5,641 nt of DNA from positions 1 to 5,641 of the forward strand of contig JBGPBY010000486.1 in assembly GCA_041481485.1 (NCBI GenBank), given 5' to 3'. Within the stretch, counting starts at the first letter, position 1. Each line of letters begins with the position of its first letter. A program made the translations under genes and the position numbers. The notes below the pieces were generated by a model, which had not been told where the DNA came from, ran no database searches, and was given only the letters and a program-made list of their open reading frames with translations. Source of the DNA: JBGPBY01 sp041481485. GTDB taxonomy: Bacteria > Acidobacteriota > Terriglobia > 20CM-2-55-15. This document shows positions 1 to 5,641 of the stretch, piece after piece.

Positions 1-36
1 CGGACTGATAAGAACCGAACCTTTCGCAAATCGCAT
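1..36 (-). CDS. First 12 codons of the next operon gene, cut by the left edge
   Basis: An ATG at 36 opens a frame reading MRFAKGSVLISP with no stop before the window edge. It lies 5 bp after the TAA of the preceding gene. GGAAGGG, eight bases upstream and formed by that gene's last codons, is a good Shine-Dalgarno. The spacing is like that of the rest of the operon. Too little is visible to assign a function. Confidence 0.5.
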   Translation of the reverse strand, partial: MRFAKGSVLISP

Positions 37-41
37 TGAAG

Positions 42-551
42 TTACCCTTCCAAATGTAAAAGGGCCCGCCACGGACGGTCCGTACACGGCACCACGACGA
101 ACCGGCCCAGTGTTCCTCGGATCCAACTAAAGGCAGGCATCAACAACAGCGCCTCTTGTTGGCTCTGTGTCTGGCTTAAAGAAATGACCTTCACGGCGTC
201 TGACTTCCAGCCATCGTGATCGGTCCACAACTTACCCGTTCTGCCGGACGTCACCACGAAGAGGAAGCTATCGGGAAATACAGGCCTGTTTGAAACATGG
301 TGCAGCAGCAGTGTCCGTGGCACAGGCACCCCCCATTCGCCAGATTCGAAAACGCGGCCGATGTTTCGTTCGATCTGTTGGGAGTTGAATCCGCCGGCTT
401 CGTTGAATCGCACTACACCACAAATTCGAGATCGGTGCCGCAGTTGTCCGTTCATGAGCAATCCCGTCGTGTTGTAGTACGCAGAGCGCCCAGAGTTCGA
501 GGTTTTCCGCACGGACCAAATACTTCCAAAACCCTCAATCCCGATGCGCAT
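42..551 (-). CDS. Hypothetical 169-aa soluble protein in the transfer operon
   Basis: I do not recognise this family. The start at 551 (MRIGIEGFGSIW) is chosen over the longer in-frame ATG at 683, which would overlap the preceding gene by about 150 bp. The chosen start overlaps it by 17 bp and has AAGGGAA nine bases upstream. The protein has no signal peptide or membrane helix. It alternates short hydrophobic strands with Gly and aromatic residues (RSRICGVVRF, DSFLFVVTSG, GRFVVVP), suggesting a beta-rich globular fold. Its C-terminus (LEG) ends in codons that also form the Shine-Dalgarno of the next gene. It has two Cys (44 and 156) and no catalytic motif that I can identify. Its place after the coiled-coil protein makes a transfer-related role plausible but unproven. 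Confidence 0.72.
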   Translation of the reverse strand: MRIGIEGFGSIWSVRKTSNSGRSAYYNTTGLLMNGQLRHRSRICGVVRFNEAGGFNSQQIERNIGRVFESGEWGVPVPRTLLLHHVSNRPVFPDSFLFVVTSGRTGKLWTDHDGWKSDAVKVISLSQTQSQQEALLLMPAFSWIRGTLGRFVVVPCTDRPWRALLHLEG

Positions 552-1248
552 CGACCGGAGTTCCCTTCTGCCGTTTATTCTTTTCTTTCTCAGCGGCCAG
601 TTCTCTTTCGAGTTCGTTGATCCGCGCAATGTGGTCGGGTAGGACAAAGTCGAGAGCGATTTGTCCAGCGGGAGGATTGGCATCCTTCAATTGCGCCGTG
701 AGGTCTGCGATCATCTGCGACTTCGTGTCGAGGTTGTCGCGCAACTCCTTGCACTCTTTTCGGGTGGCCAACAGCGCAGCACTCACACGATTCAGTTCGG
801 ACTTCATGTCCGGATTAGGCATTGACACTGCTGCTTCGCTAGATTCGATTTCTTGATTGCACAATTCAATGTGCTCGTTGTAACGACGGATTGCTTCCCT
901 GGCGACTTCCCGCGAATACCGATCATGATTGAGCACATCGGTCAGCGACTCCGCTGCCACAACCAACGCACGGCGGTAACTGGTGTATTGAGCAACTACC
1001 ACCGTCAACGACAAGACGAATGCACCTGTCATGCCGAATCCGAACTGGAAATATGGATTTTCCAATTGAGTGATGAACGCACGTTTGCGCTCTTCCCATG
1101 CCGCACCATAATCTTTGTTATCTGGATTGATGTTGTTCAGCACTCGCTCGTACCAGGTTTGGCGTTCAGGCTTGTGGATGGAACCAGCGGAGCGAGCCGG
1201 AATAGCGAGGAGTAATAGCAATAAGGAGTGCAGGACGTAGAGTTTCAT
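535..1248 (-). CDS. Secreted/membrane-anchored coiled-coil protein, probable T4SS accessory
   Basis: The product is 237 aa and I do not recognise the family. Residues 1-20 are a signal peptide or first membrane helix (MKLYVLHSLLLLLLAIPARSA). Next comes a conserved-looking polar block (WYERVLNNINPDNKDYGAAWEERKRAFITQLENPYFQF, 32-69), then a membrane helix at about 70-88. Residues 93-190 and 205-226 are long, charged heptad-like helices that probably form a coiled coil, ending in a basic KEKNKRQK stretch. With both hydrophobic segments used, the first loop would be periplasmic and the coiled coil cytoplasmic. The ATG overlaps the virD4 stop by 4 bp and has no Shine-Dalgarno, so its translation should depend on virD4. 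This coupling and the topology suggest a partner of the coupling ATPase or a channel scaffold; that role is inferred. Confidence 0.82.
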   Translation of the reverse strand: MKLYVLHSLLLLLLAIPARSAGSIHKPERQTWYERVLNNINPDNKDYGAAWEERKRAFITQLENPYFQFGFGMTGAFVLSLTVVVAQYTSYRRALVVAAESLTDVLNHDRYSREVAREAIRRYNEHIELCNQEIESSEAAVSMPNPDMKSELNRVSAALLATRKECKELRDNLDTKSQMIADLTAQLKDANPPAGQIALDFVLPDHIARINELERELAAEKEKNKRQKGTPVDAHRD

Positions 1249-3044
1249 TTCGTGTTGCCCGCGCGACGTGGCCGACGATCATGAATCTGGGATGCAAGCT
1301 GAGTACTCTTGAAACGCAGGTTCGCTCCCTGGGTCGTCTTTCGCGAATGTTGTAAGCGCGAATACAACTCCGGTTCGAAGTGTGTCACGCGAATTTCTTC
1401 AGGAGCACGAACATGCAAACGGGAATGCAGAACGCCACGTGCATCATCCGTCATCAGAATCTGCATTTGCCCCTTCGGTAAAGTTTTCACGTCGAGATCG
1501 GTGACCCTGTATTCCTTATCCTCGCGCTCGACGGCTGCACCAGTTTTCTCATACCACTCGTGAACGAACAGACGCTGCTGTGCCAGGCTGTAACTTCGCC
1601 GCGATACAGTGTCCTGCGCGGATGCACGAATGAAGTAGCTCGCGGTTTCCTCGTCGCGAGTTCGGAGGATGATTGTGGTGTTTGGCGCCGACGTGACGTC
1701 TTCCTTAAATCCGAGGCCGACCTGCATCAATTGCGGCAGACTTTGCATGGAGAAAAGGAACGCCGTGTTTGTGCCGCGTGCAGTCTGAACGATTTGCGCA
1801 AAGTTGCGATAACCGAATGGTGCGAACTCGTCCATGACCACGCTGAATAACGGGCGGTTCAGCCTGTGGCGTTCTTCGACACTCTCATAGCGGCGGCCAA
1901 TCACAAGTTGAAGGTTCTGCAACAGCATTTTTCCAAGAGCACGCACGGGTTCCGTGTTCTTGTTGATGTTGAGCGTGACAAAGAGGATCAGTTCCTGTTC
2001 GATGACATCGTCGATGGAAAGCAAGTCCTCGTAACGACCAGTGATGACGGACAACTCGTCGTCGAGGAATGTCATGCATTCATTGAGGAGCCCCTGGATC
2101 TTTGGGACACGCTCCCGATCCTCGAAGGACTGGTACAGATTCTTGACGGACATCTCGAAGTTCAACCTGCGTTGCGTGCTGACTGAGCGGTCGTGGTCTA
2201 TTCGACTTCGCGCTTTTTCGGCTTGCTCCCGGAGAACCTTTTCGTCAAGAGCCATCACAATCACATCGTAGAAGTTGAAGCGGAATCCGGTGTACGTCAG
2301 AACGCGCACGATGTCGGCCAGATAGTTCAATTGATGCTTGGAGAAGAACTCATCGTGCAGGTTGAAACTACCGAAGACCATGTTGACCTGCGCCATGTAG
2401 TTGTCGTCGGTAGTGTGAAACGGATTGTAGAGAACGGAAATATCGGGTCGCGCGGGATTCAGCAGCCGGAGATCCTTCAGCCGGCCGGCGCGGTGTATAT
2501 GCGGTAGGAGGCTGTAGAAGAAATCGAGATCGCCCTTGCCGTCAAAGATCACCATGGGAATCTTGTGGCGATCGGCAGGTGGACCAACCCGGCGTGCCAG
2601 ATCCTGGGTAATGATGTTGCGGAGGAGCGTCGTTTTACCGGAACCGGTCTGCCCGAGAACAATGCCCTGCATCACGCGCACCGAATCCGGCCACAACCAC
2701 GGCTTCCCGTTCGCGTCTTGACCAAGCACAACAGAGCTTTGGTCCCACGCTGTCTTTAAGTTTTTGGAGTCCAGAAGCCGGGTGGTCCGCAGGGGAGGCC
2801 AGGACTGCTCCCGTCGATGCCGCCGGGTTGAGATGTGCCAAATCATCAGGTAACAAGAACCAATTGTCAGCAAAACGTACGCAGACAATTCCTGGATCTG
2901 CCTCATCGAGAACAGCCAGCGAGATCTCGCTATATATAAAAGGAGGAGAAAGACGCCGCCACCCAGAAGCAAAAGCAGAATATCCGCCTCCCGGAGGAGT
3001 GGTGGCCGGACAAAACGGTTCGATTCGTTATCGTTAGCGACCAT
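1245..3044 (-). CDS. virD4: VirD4/TraD/TraG-type coupling ATPase
   Basis: The product is 599 aa. Coupling proteins are inner-membrane hexameric ATPases that bring the relaxase-DNA complex or protein substrates to the T4SS channel. Two N-terminal membrane helices are visible at about 21-38 and 53-71. The Walker A motif is GQTGSGKT at 131-138, with a DGKGDLD motif at 168-174. Residues 225-350 are largely helical, consistent with the all-alpha domain that contacts substrate. Walker B is LFSVVMDEFAPFG at 399-411 with D405 and E406. A FSMQSLPQL motif follows at 431-439, then IILRTRDEETASYF near 459-470. The C-terminal tail, about 565-599, is basic. All key motifs are intact and the length is normal for the family. 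It starts 10 bp after the previous stop, where GGTGA can serve as a weak Shine-Dalgarno. Its stop overlaps the next start as ATGA. The symbol is at family level. Confidence 0.93.
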   Translation of the reverse strand: MVANDNESNRFVRPPLLREADILLLLLGGGVFLLLLYIARSRWLFSMRQIQELSAYVLLTIGSCYLMIWHISTRRHRREQSWPPLRTTRLLDSKNLKTAWDQSSVVLGQDANGKPWLWPDSVRVMQGIVLGQTGSGKTTLLRNIITQDLARRVGPPADRHKIPMVIFDGKGDLDFFYSLLPHIHRAGRLKDLRLLNPARPDISVLYNPFHTTDDNYMAQVNMVFGSFNLHDEFFSKHQLNYLADIVRVLTYTGFRFNFYDVIVMALDEKVLREQAEKARSRIDHDRSVSTQRRLNFEMSVKNLYQSFEDRERVPKIQGLLNECMTFLDDELSVITGRYEDLLSIDDVIEQELILFVTLNINKNTEPVRALGKMLLQNLQLVIGRRYESVEERHRLNRPLFSVVMDEFAPFGYRNFAQIVQTARGTNTAFLFSMQSLPQLMQVGLGFKEDVTSAPNTTIILRTRDEETASYFIRASAQDTVSRRSYSLAQQRLFVHEWYEKTGAAVEREDKEYRVTDLDVKTLPKGQMQILMTDDARGVLHSRLHVRAPEEIRVTHFEPELYSRLQHSRKTTQGANLRFKSTQLASQIHDRRPRRAGNTK

Positions 3045-3054
3045 AGCGTGGTTT

Positions 3055-3288
3055 TCACCAATGATTGAGCAGGGCGAACGTGGCTCCTATCAATAAGAGG
3101 AATGTCAGCAGGATCATCAGTTCCGGCTTCGGTTTCCGCCGTCTATTTGGATCAAAGGGGTTCGGCGGCTCTAAAACCCAATTCACCATTGTTTTGGAAG
3201 GTGTATGGTCGTGACTCCTGTTCAGCATTTTTGAAAAACCTTCGTAAACCTCCGTAAAGGTGAGAGCGTCCTTCGGCATCGCATTCAT
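3055..3288 (-). CDS. Small single-pass membrane protein of the transfer operon, unknown function
   Basis: The product is 77 aa and I do not recognise the family. Residues 1-40 are polar. Residues 41-56 are rich in Pro, Arg and Lys (PPNPFDPN, then RRRKPKP). Residues 57-74 form one strong hydrophobic helix (ELMILLTFLLLIGATFALL) close to the C-terminus. Positive charge just before the helix predicts a cytoplasmic N-terminus and a tail-anchored-like topology. The start follows the virB9 stop by 6 bp with no clear Shine-Dalgarno, so translation is probably coupled; Met4 is an alternative start. It ends 10 bp before virD4. The position between channel and coupling-protein genes suggests a small inner-membrane T4SS accessory part. 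It is not obviously VirB3 or TrbD, which have a different hydrophobic layout. Confidence 0.8.
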   Translation of the reverse strand: MNAMPKDALTFTEVYEGFSKMLNRSHDHTPSKTMVNWVLEPPNPFDPNRRRKPKPELMILLTFLLLIGATFALLNHW

Positions 3289-3294
3289 AAGGAT

Positions 3295-4089
3295 TTACAA
3301 GACCAGGGTGACGGAAGTTGGCTTCGAGCCCTTCGGTTGGAAAATAAGCCGGAGAACGGCGGGTTCGGAGTCTTTGGGTTTGTAAACCAGTGTCATAAGG
3401 CCGGACACATGCTCGCCCGACTCCATGGTCATCGGCGGTTTGCAGTCCATTACGTGTATTCGACTCTGTCCTTTGTCGCGAATCGCACCTGCAACCCTGG
3501 AATTAACCTGCGTGTATCTCAAGTCGCGGAGTGAGTCGGCTGACTGTGGAGATTTCAGCTCGAACACGTCCGGCCGTACCAATGTGGTCGAATCGTAGCG
3601 GATTAGGAATTGCTCTCCATTTTGAATCACGTCGGTAATCGTGATGGCGCCATTCAAACCGGAGGAATCGTCTTCGATTTTGCGGATTGGAATACTCGTT
3701 GATTCCGATTCAACATTCCCGGCACGTGATTCGTTCTTCTCTTGTGGATAGGGTTGCTGATCGATGGCAAAATCCGTCGTTGCAATCGAAGTCGCTGGAA
3801 CCAGTTCGTAACTGAACCGGCCCGAGGCAGTCCAGATGAACAGATTCGTCGTGGCGTCTTCTTCGATCGGCTGAATCAGCACTTTATTGCCCTGACGTTC
3901 GACTTTGAACGACGGGCTGCCTGCAGCCGCCATCACAACCGGCTCGCTGAGTTCGATAACCGTCAGATGATTTGCCAACGTCTCCACGCGCCGGACCACA
4001 TTGCGATCGGCGCGTTGCGACTCGAACCGCTGTGCGGGAACGGGAATCGCCAGTGCCACAACTAAAACACCTACGAGTAATGCTTTCAT
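3295..4089 (-). CDS. virB9: VirB9/TrbG/CagX-like type IV secretion protein
   Basis: The product is 264 aa. VirB9 proteins are exported and form part of the T4SS core complex that spans the periplasm and outer membrane with VirB7 and VirB10. Residues 1-19 are a signal peptide (Lys2, hydrophobic core, likely cleavage after VPA). The N-terminal domain, about 35-98, shows the family pattern: LTVIELSEPV, then a G-x-P-x-F-x-V strand, KVLIQP, and TNLFIWTASGRFSYEL, which corresponds to the usual TNL-x-V-x-T-x-x-R-x-Y-x-F. Residues 105-145 look like a polar linker. The last 120 residues are beta-rich and lack the F-D-D-G-x-x-T-Y-I-x-F-P signature of the canonical VirB7-binding domain, so the C-terminal half is divergent. 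The stop lies 6 bp before the next ATG, which argues for one operon with the genes after it. The gene symbol is at family level only. Confidence 0.8.
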   Translation of the reverse strand: MKALLVGVLVVALAIPVPAQRFESQRADRNVVRRVETLANHLTVIELSEPVVMAAAGSPSFKVERQGNKVLIQPIEEDATTNLFIWTASGRFSYELVPATSIATTDFAIDQQPYPQEKNESRAGNVESESTSIPIRKIEDDSSGLNGAITITDVIQNGEQFLIRYDSTTLVRPDVFELKSPQSADSLRDLRYTQVNSRVAGAIRDKGQSRIHVMDCKPPMTMESGEHVSGLMTLVYKPKDSEPAVLRLIFQPKGSKPTSVTLVL

Positions 4090-4093
4090 GTTT

Positions 4094-4100
4094 CTCCTCC
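4094..4100 (-). promoter_or_regulatory. Strong Shine-Dalgarno that fixes the virB9/trbG start
   Basis: The minus strand reads GGAGGAG, then AAAC, then ATG at 4089. This is the strongest ribosome-binding site in the window and is followed directly by a signal-peptide coding stretch. It decides the start against the upstream in-frame ATG at 4299, which lies inside the polymerase-like gene. A strong independent site also fits virB9 opening a new translational unit after the hairpin. Confidence 0.85.
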
Positions 4101-4120
4101 ATCTACATATAAGGAAAGGG

Positions 4121-4146
4121 CCAGGAGGCCCGTGGGGGCCTCCTGG
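4121..4146 (-). terminator. Perfect 11-bp hairpin, probable terminator or attenuator
   Basis: The arms CCAGGAGGCCC and GGGCCTCCTGG are perfect reverse complements around a 4-base loop, giving a very stable stem. On the minus-strand transcript the stem is followed by CCCUUUCCUUAUAU, which is pyrimidine-rich but not a clean U run. It begins 17 bp after the stop of the polymerase-like gene and ends 31 bp before the virB9 start. It therefore fits termination of the upstream transcript or partial read-through into the transfer genes. In the plus direction it has no U tract and no convergent gene to serve. Confidence 0.6.
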
Positions 4147-4162
4147 ATCAGGCTGGTTCTTC

Positions 4163-5641
4163 TCAGGCGGGACGAGAGGAAGTGACGGTGGGCCGCTGCG
4201 GGATTCCCTCAAAAACAACATGACCGTTCCGGATCTCTCCACGCCCGGCTTGTAGCGGGAACGGATGAACCCGATGGACACGCTGCCCGTTCCGGACAAC
4301 GTCGCCGTTCCCTTTCACCTGGAGCAGGAGCGTTCTGCGTTCTTGCGCTTGATCGCTGCCATCGTGAACTCGTTCGACGAGGAACACACGACCCTCGCCA
4401 TCGAATTCGATTTCTCCGTCGACCAACTCTGGAGCGGCAACTTGAACGGGGCGACTTCCGGTTTCTTCTGCGATCATGTCGATCGCTTCCTGAGGGAATG
4501 TGTGCCAGAGCAACGAACCTTTGCTCCGGCCGCTGCACACCACCGCGTGCAGCGCCTGACACCAGCCACGACGATTCTCTTCTTTATCATCTGCCCATTT
4601 TCGGACCAGCATCATGAGCGCCTTCAGTTCTTCCTTCGTGCGCTCCTTATTGGACAAGGACGCCATTTGCGCGGAATTGCGCCCACGGCGGCTAGCCTCG
4701 CGTGTCTTTCGATCATCGTTGGAACGCTTGGCTTCATAGTCGGTCTCCGCCACAGTAAGTTGCTTGTCGATCTCCGCCTTGCGCGACATGACGCGTGACA
4801 CTTCCGCCGCGTACAGGCGATTGATCTCCTTGCATTCGTTGTACATTTCCTGCGTAAACTCCGCGCTGGAAATGACTCCGTGGAAATCACCAATCGGGAG
4901 AATGGTCCGGAAGAAGTCGTCGACTTCATTTCGAACCGCGTTGTAGAGATAACCCACTTTGTCAGTGGGTTCGACAGGAAGGGACACAGGCATTCGGGAT
5001 ACCTGCTCTTCATGCTTGTGCTTCAGCCACGGGGCAGTCTTGATCCGCTTGCGAATCTCGGTGATCCGCTGGCGATCAACCTGCGTTCCATGTTTCAGGC
5101 TATCCAAAGCATTCTGCAGCTCCCGAACGAGCTCGTACGCCAGCTCAGGCTTACCGGCGGCAAAGCACGAGGTCTGAAGATCCGTGATGGACCCGATCTC
5201 ATTGCCCTTTGCTTTATTGGCCACTTGAACGAGATTCCACCATGGACTCTTCTGCTTTTTCGTTTTCTCCTTCTGAACTGGCGCCTGCTCCTGAAACCGA
5301 AAACGGTCCTCCGCAAATTTCGGAAACGTGTCGCCTGCAACCACGCATACGAGGTCGAAGTCGAAATCTCCGCCGTTCTTCGCAGCCGTCTTCGAATGGA
5401 GAGTGAACGCACCTTTCAGAAGGATCTGACGGTCGACAAGGTTAGTGATTTCCGAAGAGCCTGGCGCCGCTCCCAACTCCCGTTCAATGATGCTTCCAAC
5501 ACCTTCCGTAATCTCCTGACGAGACATCCGCCGGTAAGGAAGCAAATCCTCGAACATGCGTATCGGATAGCGAACGACCAAACCGTATTCGGATTCCAGG
5601 GACGTGATACCGCGATCGAGCGGCATCCAGTCGGATGCGGC
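4163..5641 (-). CDS. Putative two-barrel RNA polymerase (RdRP/QDE-1/YonO-like), C-terminal part, 5' end outside the window
   Basis: The frame stays open to the right edge (it reads AASDW before the ATG at 5626). No Shine-Dalgarno is visible before that ATG, so this is probably the 3' part of a larger gene. Residue numbers count from that Met. At 76-91, LH is followed after nine residues by DFDFD (D87, D89, D91). The spacing and the N-x-DFD-x-D pattern match the catalytic loop of RNA polymerase beta' (LH...NADFDGD), whose three Asp bind Mg2+. Residues 142-184 (NEIGSIT ... ALDSLKHGTQVD) match the conserved block after the active site in eukaryotic-type RdRPs, with pattern AVD-x-x-K-x-G. Residues 225-390 are mostly helical and very charged, and about 395-475 look beta-rich. 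By family knowledge such enzymes make RNA from a single-stranded template. The first barrel, with the other catalytic residues, would lie upstream and is unseen. The middle motif position is Phe where Gly is usual. The coding call is firm; the family call comes from motif reading and is moderately sure. Confidence 0.65.
   Translation of the reverse strand, partial: AASDWMPLDRGITSLESEYGLVVRYPIRMFEDLLPYRRMSRQEITEGVGSIIERELGAAPGSSEITNLVDRQILLKGAFTLHSKTAAKNGGDFDFDLVCVVAGDTFPKFAEDRFRFQEQAPVQKEKTKKQKSPWWNLVQVANKAKGNEIGSITDLQTSCFAAGKPELAYELVRELQNALDSLKHGTQVDRQRITEIRKRIKTAPWLKHKHEEQVSRMPVSLPVEPTDKVGYLYNAVRNEVDDFFRTILPIGDFHGVISSAEFTQEMYNECKEINRLYAAEVSRVMSRKAEIDKQLTVAETDYEAKRSNDDRKTREASRRGRNSAQMASLSNKERTKEELKALMMLVRKWADDKEENRRGWCQALHAVVCSGRSKGSLLWHTFPQEAIDMIAEETGSRPVQVAAPELVDGEIEFDGEGRVFLVERVHDGSDQAQERRTLLLQVKGNGDVVRNGQRVHRVHPFPLQAGRGEIRNGHVVFEGIPQRPTVTSSRPA

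Noticed and set aside
552..683. Upstream start at 683 for the 169-aa gene
   Set aside because: It would overlap the coiled-coil gene by about 150 bp with low-complexity basic sequence; the start at 551 has a ribosome site and a 17-bp overlap.
853..2507. Series of plus-strand frames of 76-120 codons opposite virD4 and the coiled-coil gene
   Set aside because: All are antisense to genes with clear motifs or topology and show no family features of their own.
4094..4146. Switch in which the hairpin's CCUCC arm sequesters the virB9 Shine-Dalgarno
   Set aside because: The alternative pairing is only about 5 bp against an 11-bp perfect stem, so there is no convincing competing structure.
4090..4299. 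N-terminal extension of the virB9-like gene to the ATG at 4299
   Set aside because: It overlaps the polymerase-like gene in another frame, crosses the hairpin as Pro/Gly-rich sequence, and would bury the signal peptide. The ATG at 4089 has a strong Shine-Dalgarno.
4265..4798. 177-codon plus-strand frame opposite the polymerase-like gene
   Set aside because: No recognisable domain and lies wholly antisense to a better-supported gene; it is a shadow frame.
1..5641. CRISPR array, tRNA, rRNA, insertion sequence or attachment site
   Set aside because: No regularly spaced repeats, no tRNA-like cloverleaf, no transposase motifs and no terminal inverted repeats were seen on either strand; the window is almost fully coding.

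Overview
The window carries one strand of genes, all read right to left (minus strand), with almost no intergenic DNA. It looks like part of a conjugative or type IV secretion (T4SS) region. A VirB9/TrbG-type protein with a signal peptide implies a diderm (Gram-negative-type) bacterium. Base composition looks moderately GC-rich by eye. I cannot name the species. Acidobacteriota or a similar phylum is only a guess from the general style of the proteins.

Layout in transcription order, from high to low coordinates. (1) From the right edge to 4163 is the 3' part of a large gene. Its product carries a DFDFD triad in a context much like the catalytic loop of multisubunit RNA polymerase beta' subunits and of the two-barrel polymerases (eukaryotic RdRP/QDE-1, phage YonO). 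A second block with the pattern N-x-I-G-x-I-T ... A-x-D-x-x-K-x-G follows, as in eukaryotic-type RdRPs. The frame is open to the window edge, so the N-terminal part is missing from view. (2) At 4121-4146 a perfect 11-bp GC-rich inverted repeat lies between this gene and the next. It is a probable terminator or attenuator. (3) 4089-3295 encodes a VirB9/TrbG-like secreted protein behind a very strong Shine-Dalgarno sequence. (4) 3288-3055 encodes a 77-aa protein with one C-terminal membrane segment. (5) 3044-1245 encodes an intact VirD4/TraD-type coupling ATPase. (6) 1248-535 encodes a membrane-anchored coiled-coil protein whose start overlaps the virD4 stop by 4 bp. (7) 551-42 encodes a 169-aa protein of unknown function. 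(8) At 36 the next gene begins and runs off the left edge.

The short gaps and overlaps from 4089 down to 36 indicate one polycistronic, translationally coupled transfer operon: an outer-membrane/periplasmic channel component, a small membrane protein, the coupling ATPase and two accessory proteins. The most interesting point is that a putative two-barrel RNA polymerase sits immediately upstream in the same orientation. A polymerase able to use single-stranded template next to machinery that exports single-stranded DNA suggests a dedicated transcription, priming or recipient-entry role, but that link is inference.
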